Both the position numbers and the translations under genes were made by a program. Source: an uncultured Bacillota bacterium (GTDB lineage: Bacteria; Bacillota; Clostridia; Tissierellales; Tepidimicrobiaceae). Taken from it: DNA of 38,773 nt. The notes below the pieces were generated by a model. The model was given only the letters and a program-made list of their open reading frames with translations. It was not told where the DNA came from and searched no databases. Below, piece after piece: positions 1 through 7,779 of this stretch (the stretch's first letter is position 1; the number at the start of each line of letters is the position of its first letter). The stretch lies in the NCBI GenBank assembly GCA_937967955.1, contig CALBUB010000009.1, forward strand, positions 1 through 38,773, given 5' to 3'.

Positions 1-16
1 TTGTAACCTTACTCAC
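1..16 (-). CDS. start of an unidentified gene downstream of the MATE gene (partial)
   Basis: Reading the minus strand past the MATE stop codon, an AAAGGAGGAG ribosome binding site (32 to 22) is followed five bases later by a GTG codon (16 to 14) and then codons for Ser-Lys-Val-Thr before the window ends. The strong, well-spaced binding site is the only evidence for a gene. It lies about 30 bases after the MATE gene, so the two are probably co-transcribed. Five residues are too few to name a family. Confidence 0.4.
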
Positions 17-46
17 TAAATCTCCTCCTTTGTTATATGTATTTAT

Positions 47-1411
47 TTAAACTCTTTTTACTCTCCATACTCCTTTTTTATAGTGATAATATATAGTTAA
101 TAGTTCACAAACTTCAGCAGCCACAAAGCTAAGCCAGGTATATAGGATTGGAAGATGTAGTAGGCTAGTACTTATATAGAGCATTGGAATTTGCACTAGC
201 CACCTGGATACAATACTAGATAAAAGATATGGAGTATTGTGTCCAGAACTAGTAAAGACAGTCCCTAAACCAATGGCCCAGCCTGTTAATATCATAGAAG
301 GGACTATTATCCTTATCATTGGAATACCTGTATCAATAACTGATTTTACATCAGTAAAAAGCCTCATTATCCAGTGGGGTACTAATAAAGCCATTCCAGC
401 GAATAGAGATAACATTATTATATTTATTTTAGCAGAAAGTTTTGCTGTTTCTTCAGCAATATCTATCCTTTCTGCCCCTAGAGCCTGGCCTACTACAGTG
501 CTAGAACCAATAGATATTCCAAAAATAGGTGTAAAGGCAAAGTTTAGTAGCTTACTGCCTATGCCCATAGCTGCTAGGGCATATGTTCCATATATGGCTA
601 CAAACTTTAGTGTAAGCATATTAGATAAATTTCTCATGAGTACCTCAATACCTGTAGGCAGCCCTATGGTGAGTAATTTTTTATCAATTTCCCAATCTAG
701 TTTTAATAGGCCTTTTACAGAGATTTTAATAGGGCCTTGTCCTTTAATAAGCACATAAAAGCCTAAGCCAAAGGCTACAATAGTTGCTATTACAGTAGCT
801 AAAGCAGCTCCAAAAACTCCCATATTTAACCCTGGTATACCTAATAAAGGCACTTCTTTAAACATGAATATAGGATCAAGAATAATATTTATTATGGAGG
901 AAAGTATCATTATTTTCATAGGGGTTTTTGCATCCCCTAAACACCTTAAAGCAGTATTTACTGAATAGGATGCAAACATAATAGGCAGGAAGAAAATCCT
1001 TATATAGCCATATTCTAAAGCGGCTTGGATTACCTTTTTATCTTTAGAAAAAAACCATAAAAGAGGTTCTAATATTATAGCAATAATTACTGCAGCAATA
1101 ATAGCCACTAAAATTTTAAAGGTTAAAGTTTGCTCTAGAACCCTTTTAGTCCTTTCTAGCTCCTTCCTACCATAGCTTTGGGTTATTAATGATACAGAGC
1201 TGGTGCCTATTATTTCGTTTAAGACTATTACTATCCAAAAAACTGTGGAGAAAATTGTAACCCCTGCTATGGCAGAAGCTGAAATCCTTCCAATCCACAT
1301 CATATCTACCATATCATAGAAGGATTGAAGGGCAAAACTTAGGCTAGTAGGTAAGGATAGCCTAATTAGATTCTTTTTAATATTTCCTTCTAGTAGTTGT
1401 TGATGGTCCAT
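47..1411 (-). CDS. MATE family efflux transporter
   Basis: Predicted multidrug and toxin extrusion (MATE) transporter of the cytoplasmic membrane, expected to export drugs or metabolites in exchange for Na+ or H+; the substrate cannot be read from sequence. The 454 residues match the usual family length. The protein is almost wholly hydrophobic, with about twelve membrane segments in two similar halves, and has the family-typical start (LLEGNIKKNLIRLSLPTSL) and the DMVDMMWIG motif near residues 33-41. The ATG at 1411 is chosen because a GGGGGAG ribosome binding site lies about eight bases upstream. It is transcribed away from the M55 operon and probably together with a gene that begins at the left edge. 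Another member of the MOP exporter superfamily is possible but less likely. Confidence 0.93.
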   Translation of the reverse strand: MDHQQLLEGNIKKNLIRLSLPTSLSFALQSFYDMVDMMWIGRISASAIAGVTIFSTVFWIVIVLNEIIGTSSVSLITQSYGRKELERTKRVLEQTLTFKILVAIIAAVIIAIILEPLLWFFSKDKKVIQAALEYGYIRIFFLPIMFASYSVNTALRCLGDAKTPMKIMILSSIINIILDPIFMFKEVPLLGIPGLNMGVFGAALATVIATIVAFGLGFYVLIKGQGPIKISVKGLLKLDWEIDKKLLTIGLPTGIEVLMRNLSNMLTLKFVAIYGTYALAAMGIGSKLLNFAFTPIFGISIGSSTVVGQALGAERIDIAEETAKLSAKINIIMLSLFAGMALLVPHWIMRLFTDVKSVIDTGIPMIRIIVPSMILTGWAIGLGTVFTSSGHNTPYLLSSIVSRWLVQIPMLYISTSLLHLPILYTWLSFVAAEVCELLTIYYHYKKGVWRVKRV

Positions 1412-1443
1412 ATGTACTCCCCCAATTTTAAAATTTCACATAT

Positions 1444-1472
1444 ATACTATTACATTTTCATATAAAAGACAA
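1444..1472 (-). promoter_or_regulatory. probable sigma-A promoter of the MATE gene
   Basis: On the minus strand, TTGTCT (1472-1467) and TAGTAT (1449-1444) are separated by 17 bases, four of six consensus matches for the -35 and four of six for the -10. It sits about 33 bases upstream of the MATE start codon. Confidence 0.45.
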
Positions 1473-1533
1473 TTTAGAAATTTAAAATAGGACTAACAAT
1501 AGTCTAATTTTCATTAAATTTGCTGGTAAATCC

Positions 1534-1542
1534 TGATATAAT
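1534..1542 (+). promoter_or_regulatory. extended -10 promoter of the M55 operon
   Basis: TGATATAAT is a perfect TATAAT with a TGn extension, 37 bases before the TTG start of the M55 gene. No good -35 is seen at 17 bases, which is usual for extended -10 promoters. It would drive the 1580-6086 operon. Confidence 0.5.
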
Positions 1543-1579
1543 GGATATGTGAAATATTTTTATTAAAGGGGGATGGGCT

Positions 1580-2377
1580 TTGAAAGTATATATAAGTGCC
1601 GATATGGAAGGGGTTACAGGGGTCACCCATTGGGATGAGACAATAAAGAAAGAAGCCGAGTATAAAGAATTTGCCTATCAGATGACTTTAGAAGTAAAAG
1701 CAGCTTGTGAAGGTGCTAATAGTATGGGAGTAGAGGAAATATGGGTTAAAGATGCCCATGATACTGGTAGGAATATTGACCATAACCTACTGCCTAAAAA
1801 TACAAAGCTGATTAGGGACTGGAGCGGCCATATGTACTCTATGGTTCAGGAGCTAGATAAAAGCTTTGATGCTGTAATATTTATAGGCTACCATTCTGCT
1901 GGAGGCACCAATACTAATCCACTATCCCATACAATGAATACTAGAATATCCTATGTAAAATTGAATGGGGAATACTTAAGTGAATTTTTGTTACACACCT
2001 ATATTGCCACTTATATTGGAGTGCCAGTGGTATTTTTAAGTGGAGACTTAGGCTTGTGCCAGGAAGCTGATAGGCTAAACAAACACATAGTTACCGTTCC
2101 TGTAAAAGAGGGAATAGGAAATTCCACAGTAAATATACATCCACAGGTAGCTTTAGATTTGATAAGGAAAGGCGTTGAGGAAAGCTTAAAGAAGGATTTT
2201 TCTTTATATAAAATCCAATTACCAAAAGTGTATGAACTAGAAATAAGATATAATGACAATGCTGATGTGCTAAAGGCCTTAAACCATTCCCATACAGAAT
2301 TAGTAGAGCCTAAAACTATTAGGTTTAAAACTGAGGATTTTATGGAAATGCTTAAAGCCACTAGGTTTTTATTATAA
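1580..2377 (+). CDS. M55 family metallopeptidase, D-aminopeptidase DppA-like
   Basis: Predicted zinc D-aminopeptidase of peptidase family M55, whose founder is Bacillus subtilis DppA, a cytoplasmic enzyme that removes N-terminal D-amino acids such as D-Ala from short peptides. The expected zinc ligands are visible: D8 and E10 (ADMEG), H60 (DAHD), H105 (GYHS) and E135 (SEF), with H117 in the place of the DppA catalytic histidine. The 265-residue length is usual for the family. The TTG start at 1580 is supported by an AAAGGGGGA binding site seven bases upstream and by the family-typical N-terminus MKVYISADMEGV. It opens a five-gene operon. A role in recycling D-Ala peptides from peptidoglycan is inference. 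No dpp transport genes are adjacent, unlike in B. subtilis. Confidence 0.9.
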   Translation: MKVYISADMEGVTGVTHWDETIKKEAEYKEFAYQMTLEVKAACEGANSMGVEEIWVKDAHDTGRNIDHNLLPKNTKLIRDWSGHMYSMVQELDKSFDAVIFIGYHSAGGTNTNPLSHTMNTRISYVKLNGEYLSEFLLHTYIATYIGVPVVFLSGDLGLCQEADRLNKHIVTVPVKEGIGNSTVNIHPQVALDLIRKGVEESLKKDFSLYKIQLPKVYELEIRYNDNADVLKALNHSHTELVEPKTIRFKTEDFMEMLKATRFLL

Positions 2378-2434
2378 ATTTATAAAGCATAGCAGTATTA
2401 AGACATAATAAGTAGAGTTGGAGCTGAATAATAA

Positions 2435-2863
2435 ATGAAAGATATAGACGTTGCAAAAGAATACCTAAATAAAGAGAATTTAAGTCTAGCGGTTGTAAAA
2501 AATGGAAAAGTCCTATTTAAAAGCCATGAAAAGGGTATTAAGCCCATATACACTTTGGCCTTAGAAGGCTTAAAGGGAGTAGAGGGTAGCTCCTTAGCAG
2601 ACAGGGTAATTGGTAAAGGAGCTGCCATACTCTGCAAACATATTGGTATTAAAGAAGTATATGGTTTACTTATGTCTCAGGCAGCAATGGAAGTGCTAGA
2701 TAAAGGAGCTATTAAGTTTAGCTATGAGAAAAGCTGTCCTTATATTAAAAATAGAGATAATACGGGCTTGTGCCCTATTGAAAAAATATCCTTGGAAACA
2801 GAGAATGTATATGAGCTATTAGATAGAATAGGGAAGTTTCTGTATCCAAAAGGTATACTTTAA
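2435..2863 (+). CDS. DUF1893 family protein
   Basis: The 142-residue protein looks like the DUF1893 family, typified by Thermotoga maritima TM1506, whose structure is reported to have a cytidine-deaminase-like fold but whose reaction is unknown. The family pattern is visible: an N-terminal strand with a VVKNGKVLF motif, a central VEGSSLADRVIGKGAA segment, and a C-terminal NRDNTGLCPIEK motif carrying a conserved cysteine (a second is in SCPY). There is no signal peptide or membrane segment, so it should be cytosolic. The ATG follows a weak GGAG site. The gene lies 57 bases after the M55 peptidase and 28 before an amidohydrolase, so co-transcription is likely. The name rests on remembered sequence patterns and no function should be assumed. 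Confidence 0.75.
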   Translation: MKDIDVAKEYLNKENLSLAVVKNGKVLFKSHEKGIKPIYTLALEGLKGVEGSSLADRVIGKGAAILCKHIGIKEVYGLLMSQAAMEVLDKGAIKFSYEKSCPYIKNRDNTGLCPIEKISLETENVYELLDRIGKFLYPKGIL

Positions 2864-2891
2864 CTTAAATAAATTTTAAGGAGTGGTATAA

Positions 2892-4181
2892 ATGGATTTA
2901 CTTATAAAAAATGTTACCCTAGTGCCTATGGATGGCCATAATGATGTGATTGAGAATACCAATATATACATTAAGGGAGATAAAATAGCCTATATTGGTG
3001 AGCTTAAAGAAGACTGGAAAGTGGATAATATAATCGATGGAAGAAAGAAAGTAGCTATGCCTGGCCTTATAAATGCCCACACCCATTTAGCTATGTCTCT
3101 TCTTAGAAACTATGCAGATGATTTGCCATTACAAGACTGGTTAACTAAAAAAATATGGCCTGTAGAAGCTAATTTAAAAGCAGAAGATGTATATTGGGGA
3201 ACTCTTTTGAGTATAGTTGAAATGATCCAGTCTGGTACTACTACCTTCTGTGATATGTATTTCTTTATGGAAGAAGTAGGAAAGGCCACAGAAGAAGCAG
3301 GTATGCGTGGGGTATTGACTAGAGGAATTATAGAGGAAAAGGGGCTGGAAAAGGAAAAGATTGATTATACTAGGAAGCTATATGAGGAATGGCATGGTAG
3401 AGGAGATGGAAGGATTAAAGTAATGGTAGCTCCTCATGCTCCCTATACTTGTAGTCCAGCCTATCTAAAAGATATATTAGAGTTGGCAGTAGAATTGGAT
3501 ACAGGAATCCACATCCATTTATCAGAAACTAAGAAGGAAGTGGAGGATAGCTTCAGAGAATATGGCAAATCCCCTATTAAACACGTATATGAACTGGGCT
3601 TATTTGAACGTCCCACAATAGCTGCCCATTGTGTCCATGTAGATGATGAAGATATAGCCATTTTGAAGGAAAACAATGTAACTCCTGTATACAATCCAAG
3701 TAGCAATTTGAAACTGGCTAGTGGCTTTGCGCCAGTGGATAAGATGCTAAAAATGGGTGTAAATGTTGCATTAGGAACTGATGGCTCCTCAAGTAATAAC
3801 AATTTGAATATGTTCGAAGAAATCCATATAGCTTCAATAGTAAATAAGGCTGTAAATATGGATGCTGTTTCTGTAACAGCTAAGGATGCCTTAAAGATGG
3901 CTACTATAAACGGAGCAAAAGGCTTAGGCTGGGACCATGAAATAGGTTCCATAGAGGTAGATAAAAAAGCTGATATAATATTAATAGATATGGACAAACC
4001 TCACCTTTATCCATTACACAATGTGATATCAGCCTTAGCTTATTCAGCCCAAGGTTCAGATGTAGATACTGTAATTGTAGATGGAAAGATTATAATGGAA
4101 AAAAGAGAAATAAAGACCTTAGATATAGAAAAGATAAAGTATGAGGCTGAAAAGGCTAGCTATAGTTTGATTAATAGATAG
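2892..4181 (+). CDS. mtaD: 5-methylthioadenosine/S-adenosylhomocysteine deaminase
   Basis: Amidohydrolase-superfamily deaminase of the MtaD/SAH-deaminase group, which converts 5'-methylthioadenosine, S-adenosylhomocysteine or 5'-deoxyadenosine to the inosine form plus ammonia. The metal and catalytic residues are in place: H63 and H65 (NAHTHL), H182 (APHAP), H209 and E212 (HLSE), H246 (AAHC) and D297 (GTDGSSSNNNL). The SSNNNLNMFEE segment is typical of this group rather than of guanine deaminases. The 429-residue length is normal. An AAGGAG site precedes the ATG. In radical-SAM-rich anaerobes this enzyme clears 5'-deoxyadenosine and MTA; which substrate dominates here cannot be told. No mtnN or luxS-like partner is in the window. 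Confidence 0.9.
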   Translation: MDLLIKNVTLVPMDGHNDVIENTNIYIKGDKIAYIGELKEDWKVDNIIDGRKKVAMPGLINAHTHLAMSLLRNYADDLPLQDWLTKKIWPVEANLKAEDVYWGTLLSIVEMIQSGTTTFCDMYFFMEEVGKATEEAGMRGVLTRGIIEEKGLEKEKIDYTRKLYEEWHGRGDGRIKVMVAPHAPYTCSPAYLKDILELAVELDTGIHIHLSETKKEVEDSFREYGKSPIKHVYELGLFERPTIAAHCVHVDDEDIAILKENNVTPVYNPSSNLKLASGFAPVDKMLKMGVNVALGTDGSSSNNNLNMFEEIHIASIVNKAVNMDAVSVTAKDALKMATINGAKGLGWDHEIGSIEVDKKADIILIDMDKPHLYPLHNVISALAYSAQGSDVDTVIVDGKIIMEKREIKTLDIEKIKYEAEKASYSLINR

Positions 4182-4211
4182 TTTTTAGTTGGGAATAAAG
4201 GAGAAGGCCAT

Positions 4212-4814
4212 ATGTCTTACAAGAATGTACCACTAGATGAAAGCATAATAATCAAGAATCGAATTCCACTATTGATAAGGGATGAAAATTGGCTAAAACT
4301 ATTTAGTAAATCTAATAATAAAGTAATTGTAAACCTTAAAGAAGAGCTTAGTAGCCTGATTAACGAAAAAAAAGCCTTAGAAAGAGAAGAAAGCAAACTT
4401 AAGGAAGAAAAATTGCTGGCTATGAAGATGATACTAGGTATATCCAATTCCATTAATAATGAAAACAAAATCCATAATCTAGCTTTATTAGATGAATACA
4501 AGGATAAAATTGAAAATATTAACAAGCAATTAGATGAGCTTTCTGAAAAAAAGATAAACATCCATGAAGAAATTATGGAGCTTAATTTTGAATTGCTAAA
4601 AGCTACAGTTTATTATGGTTATAAGGATCTTAAAAAAAGGGAGAAACAATTAAAAGATATTAATGAAGAATTAGATAGAATAAGGCAAAAAACCAGAGAA
4701 TTGATAAACCAAAAACACGATTATCAAGAATGGATTCAAGCAGTTTATACTTTTTTGCATGGTCTCCTTGGAAGGGAAGAAATAGAAAAGCTAGATAAAA
4801 AAATACTTGAGTAG
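4212..4814 (+). CDS. hypothetical coiled-coil protein
   Basis: I do not recognise this 200-residue protein. After about 35 residues that look folded (a hydrophobic RIPLLIRDENWLKLF patch), almost the whole chain is charged helix rich in Lys, Glu, Leu, Asn and Ile with heptad spacing, predicting two long coiled coils at roughly residues 40-75 and 85-170. There is no signal peptide, membrane segment or cysteine motif. An AAAGGAG site precedes the ATG. It sits 30 bases after mtaD and 12 before the acpS-nnrD fusion, so it belongs to the same transcript. A structural or scaffolding role for its neighbours is only a guess. Base composition resembles the flanking genes. Confidence 0.8.
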   Translation: MSYKNVPLDESIIIKNRIPLLIRDENWLKLFSKSNNKVIVNLKEELSSLINEKKALEREESKLKEEKLLAMKMILGISNSINNENKIHNLALLDEYKDKIENINKQLDELSEKKINIHEEIMELNFELLKATVYYGYKDLKKREKQLKDINEELDRIRQKTRELINQKHDYQEWIQAVYTFLHGLLGREEIEKLDKKILE

Positions 4815-4826
4815 GAGAGTATTACC

Positions 4827-6086
4827 ATGATAGTAGGTACTGGTGTGGATATTGTTCAGGTTTCGAGAATAGAGAAGATAATTAAGTCAAATAGGGATAA
4901 CTTCCTAGAAAAGATATTTACAAAGGAAGAAATAGCTTATATAAAGGATAAAAATTACAATGCCCAGACTGTATCTGGGCTATTTGCTGCTAAGGAAGCT
5001 GTATCTAAGCTGTTAGGTACAGGTATAGGTAAAGTCAATTGGAAACATATACAGCTACATCATGATGAAAAGGGAAAGCCTTATGTAAGCTTAAAGGGGC
5101 AAGAGAATTTGTTGAATAGTTTAGATATGGATAATATTCATATTTCTATAAGCCATGAAAAAGAATATGCTGTTGCAATAGCTATAGGTGAAAAGCATGG
5201 AATAAAGAAAAATATTCTAGTTCCCCAGTTTATTAAGGATATGCTTCCCAAAAGGAAAAAAGATAGCCATAAGGGAACCTATGGAAGGGTAGGGATTGTT
5301 GCTGGAAGCATTGGGATGACAGGAGCTTGCTATCTTACTGCTATGGCTTGTTTAAGGGCAGGTAGCGGACTTGTTTATACTATAGTTCCTGCCAGCATAA
5401 GCTCTATCCTTTCTATTAAGCTTACAGAAGCTATTATAAAAGCTGTGCCTGATAACAATAGGGGTACTTTTAACTTAGATAGCCTAGCTAAAATTGGAAA
5501 GCTCATAGAGGATATGGATGTATTAGCTGTTGGGCCTGGAATGGGAGTAGATGATGAAAGAATAGATTTAGTAAGACATATATTGTTAAATTTCCAAGGG
5601 CCAATAGTTTTGGACGCAGATGGTATAAACTGCATATCCCAAGTTGATTTGAATATATTTAATAACAGGAGGTTTCCTACAGTTATTACACCACATCCTG
5701 GTGAGTTCTCTAGGCTTATAGGTAGGAATATAAAGGAAATACAAGGAAACAGGGTGGAATATGCTAAATATATAGCAAGTAAATATAATGTGATTACTGT
5801 GTTAAAGGGGGCAAATACTGTAGTTGCCAATCCAAAGGGAGAAGTTTATATTAATACTACTGGCAATCCTGGAATGGCCACTGCTGGCAGTGGGGATATA
5901 CTGACAGGGATAATAACAAGTTTTATTGGCCAGGGAATTGATGCTTATAAGGCTGCTATATTAGGGGTCTACTGTCATGGGCTGGCAGGAGATATGGCTA
6001 AAGAAGAAAAGGGAGAATATGGGCTGATAGCTGGAGACATTCTAGATAGTATACCCTCTAGCATAAACTATATAGCAAGAGATTAA
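4827..6086 (+). CDS. fusion of holo-ACP synthase (AcpS) and ADP-dependent NAD(P)H-hydrate dehydratase (NnrD)
   Basis: One uninterrupted 419-residue frame holds two enzymes. Residues 1 to about 123 are AcpS, which moves 4'-phosphopantetheine from CoA to acyl carrier protein: D8 (GVDIV) and E57 (FAAKEAVS) are the magnesium ligands and ISISH lies at 106-110. Residues about 130-419 are NnrD, which dehydrates damaged S-NAD(P)H-hydrate using ADP: KGTYGRVGIVAGS (149-161), VGPGMG (235-240), LDADGIN (262-268), TPHPGEF (288-294), and NTTGNPGMATAGSGD with catalytic D357. The usual fusion partner of NnrD, the NnrE/YjeF_N epimerase, is absent. The ATG follows AGGAGAG. In many Bacillota acpS and nnr are separate neighbouring genes, so this looks like a merger of the pair. 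It is the last gene of its operon. Confidence 0.92.
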   Translation: MIVGTGVDIVQVSRIEKIIKSNRDNFLEKIFTKEEIAYIKDKNYNAQTVSGLFAAKEAVSKLLGTGIGKVNWKHIQLHHDEKGKPYVSLKGQENLLNSLDMDNIHISISHEKEYAVAIAIGEKHGIKKNILVPQFIKDMLPKRKKDSHKGTYGRVGIVAGSIGMTGACYLTAMACLRAGSGLVYTIVPASISSILSIKLTEAIIKAVPDNNRGTFNLDSLAKIGKLIEDMDVLAVGPGMGVDDERIDLVRHILLNFQGPIVLDADGINCISQVDLNIFNNRRFPTVITPHPGEFSRLIGRNIKEIQGNRVEYAKYIASKYNVITVLKGANTVVANPKGEVYINTTGNPGMATAGSGDILTGIITSFIGQGIDAYKAAILGVYCHGLAGDMAKEEKGEYGLIAGDILDSIPSSINYIARD

Positions 6087-6113
6087 TCGAAATAGTCGCA
6101 CAAATTAAAAAAG

Positions 6114-6154
6114 TTCGTCAAAAAAAGAAGGAATTTTCTATTTGGAATAGAATA
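6114..6154 (+). promoter_or_regulatory. sigma-H-type promoter with upstream Spo0A-box-like site before alr
   Basis: GAAGGAATT (6127-6135) and ATAGAATA (6147-6154), separated by 11 bases, fit the published Bacillus sigma-H pattern RnAGGAwWW-N11/12-RnnGAAwW at every defined position. Six bases upstream, TTCGTCA (6114-6120) is the reverse complement of TGACGAA, matching the Spo0A box TGnCGAA. A transcript would begin near 6161, about 36 bases before the alr start. The match is read by eye and its significance is untested. Confidence 0.5.
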
Positions 6155-6196
6155 TATATTTTGTCAATAATCATAAATCAGCAAGAGGGTGTGCAT

Positions 6197-7372
6197 ATGA
6201 AAACGACAGATAAGATAAGGCCTGTATGGGCTGAAATAAACTTAGACAATTTAGCCCATAATATTAGAGAGATAAGGAAAACTGTCAAGAAAAACACTCT
6301 TATAACTGCTGTAATAAAAGCCAATGCCTATGGCCATGGCTCTATTGAGACGGCTAAAGTTTTCTTAGAAAATGGTGCCAGCAGGTTAGCAGTAGCTACC
6401 CTATCAGAAGCCATTGAGCTTAGAAGGGCAGGTATAGATGCACCTATACTAATACTAGGTTATACTCCTAAAAGTCAGCATTCTTTAGTTATTGAATATG
6501 ACATAAGCCAGACCATATATAGTTTTGAAGATGCATTAGCTCTCTCAAAGGCAGCTTCTGAGCAAAATAAAACTGGCACAATACACATAAAGATAGATAG
6601 TGGAATGGGGAGAATTGGATTTTTACCTGAAGATGGAGCAATAGATGAAATAATTAATATTTCTAAGCTGCCTAACATATACATAGAAGGAATATTCACC
6701 CACTTTGCAACAGCCGATGAAAAGGATAAAGCCTACACTAGATTACAATTTGAAAGGTTTTCAACAGTTGTTGATAAACTGGAGAAAAAAGGCCTTTCCA
6801 TACCTATTAAGCATGTTTCCAATAGTGCTGCTATTATAGAACTGCCAGAATATGAGCTAGATATGGTAAGGCCTGGAATAATATTATACGGCTACTATCC
6901 CTCTAATGATGTAAATAAGGATAGAATTAAATTGAAGCCAGCCATGACAGTTAAGGCAAAAATATCCCACTTAAAAACTGTTCCTAAGGGGACAGGGATT
7001 AGTTATGGACAAATTTTTGTTACTGACAGGGAGTCTAAGATAGCTACTATTCCTATAGGCTATGCAGATGGCTTTACAAGAATATTATCTTCTAAAGCAG
7101 AAGTAAGTATAAAGGGTAAACGGGTGCCTGTAGTAGGAAGGATATGTATGGACCAGTGTATGCTAGATGTAACAGATGTGGAAGATGTAAAAGTAGGGGA
7201 TGAAGTAGTTCTCTTAGGATATGAGGAAGGCCAGCCTGATGCAGTTGAAATAGGAGAAAAATTAAACACAATAAGCTATGAAATATTGTGTGGGGTAGGT
7301 AGAAGGATACCTAGAGTTTACATTAAAGATGGAGATATAACCTATATTAAGGATTACTTGCTAAATGAGTAA
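6197..7372 (+). CDS. alr: alanine racemase
   Basis: PLP-dependent interconversion of L- and D-alanine in the cytoplasm, supplying D-Ala for peptidoglycan. PLP lysine K41 lies in AVIKANAYGHG, the catalytic tyrosine Y270 in GTGISYGQ, and the conserved CMDQCMLDV segment is present. The ATG at 6197 gives 391 residues, normal for the family, and follows an AGAGGG site. A TTG in frame at 6161 would add twelve residues, but it lies where the sigma-H-like promoter should start transcription, so I rejected it. Alr followed by the EndoAI/EndoA genes is a conserved order in Bacillota. The upstream promoter suggests raised expression on entry into sporulation. Endospores of several species carry alanine racemase, which would fit. 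Confidence 0.95.
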   Translation: MKTTDKIRPVWAEINLDNLAHNIREIRKTVKKNTLITAVIKANAYGHGSIETAKVFLENGASRLAVATLSEAIELRRAGIDAPILILGYTPKSQHSLVIEYDISQTIYSFEDALALSKAASEQNKTGTIHIKIDSGMGRIGFLPEDGAIDEIINISKLPNIYIEGIFTHFATADEKDKAYTRLQFERFSTVVDKLEKKGLSIPIKHVSNSAAIIELPEYELDMVRPGIILYGYYPSNDVNKDRIKLKPAMTVKAKISHLKTVPKGTGISYGQIFVTDRESKIATIPIGYADGFTRILSSKAEVSIKGKRVPVVGRICMDQCMLDVTDVEDVKVGDEVVLLGYEEGQPDAVEIGEKLNTISYEILCGVGRRIPRVYIKDGDITYIKDYLLNE

Positions 7373-7397
7373 AATATTGCATAATAAAAGGCCGTTA

Positions 7398-7426
7398 TTG
7401 ACATAATTACTATAAAACAATATAAT
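7398..7426 (+). promoter_or_regulatory. consensus sigma-A promoter of the EndoAI/EndoA operon
   Basis: TTGACA (7398-7403) and TATAAT (7421-7426) are both perfect and exactly 17 bases apart. Transcription should start near 7433, leaving a leader of about 65 bases. It gives the toxin-antitoxin pair its own strong promoter inside the alr-ndoA conserved order. Confidence 0.8.
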
Positions 7427-7497
7427 TTATTTATGTTATTTGGAGCTTATTCTTTAGTTTTATGCTGCAGGGAAACTTTTCTTGGGGGTGCAATCTA

Positions 7498-7779
7498 ATG
7501 GCTGAAACGAAGAAAATAATGGTTAGTATACCAGATAGTTTGTTAAAAGAGGTAGACTTTATTGTTTCAATGGAGAAGAAAAATAGAAGCGAATTTGTAA
7601 AAGAAGCTATGAAATTTTACCTCCGTGAAAAAAGACGAATGGAGGTTTCTGAAAGGCTTAAAGATGGGTACCTGGAAATGGCTAAAATTAATACAGCCTT
7701 GGCAGAAATAGGCATAGAGCAAGATATGAAGGAATTAAACATGTATGAAGTAAATTTAACTGGGTGTGAAAAAATGTGA
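7498..7779 (+). CDS. ndoAI: ribbon-helix-helix antitoxin EndoAI (MazE-like)
   Basis: Antitoxin that binds and blocks the EndoA/MazF ribonuclease encoded next to it and, in related systems, represses its own operon. The N-terminal MVSIPDSLLKEVD and following NRSEFVKEAMKFYL segments form a CopG/MetJ-type ribbon-helix-helix fold; the C-terminal half is the toxin-binding tail. The ATG at 7498, behind a TGGGGGTG site, gives 93 residues, the same length as B. subtilis EndoAI; an upstream TTG at 7462 is unlikely. Its TGA stop overlaps the GTG start of the toxin by four bases (GTGA), which suggests translational coupling. The strong promoter at 7398 lies just upstream. Confidence 0.92.
   Translation: MAETKKIMVSIPDSLLKEVDFIVSMEKKNRSEFVKEAMKFYLREKRRMEVSERLKDGYLEMAKINTALAEIGIEQDMKELNMYEVNLTGCEKM

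Noticed and set aside
237..758. Plus-strand open frame of 173 codons within the MATE gene.
   Set aside because: It is the opposite-strand shadow of the MATE gene, with no ribosome binding site and no recognisable domain.
6161..6196. Upstream TTG start that would lengthen alanine racemase by twelve residues.
   Set aside because: It lies at the expected transcription start of the sigma-H-like promoter, has no ribosome binding site, and the ATG at 6197 gives the normal length.
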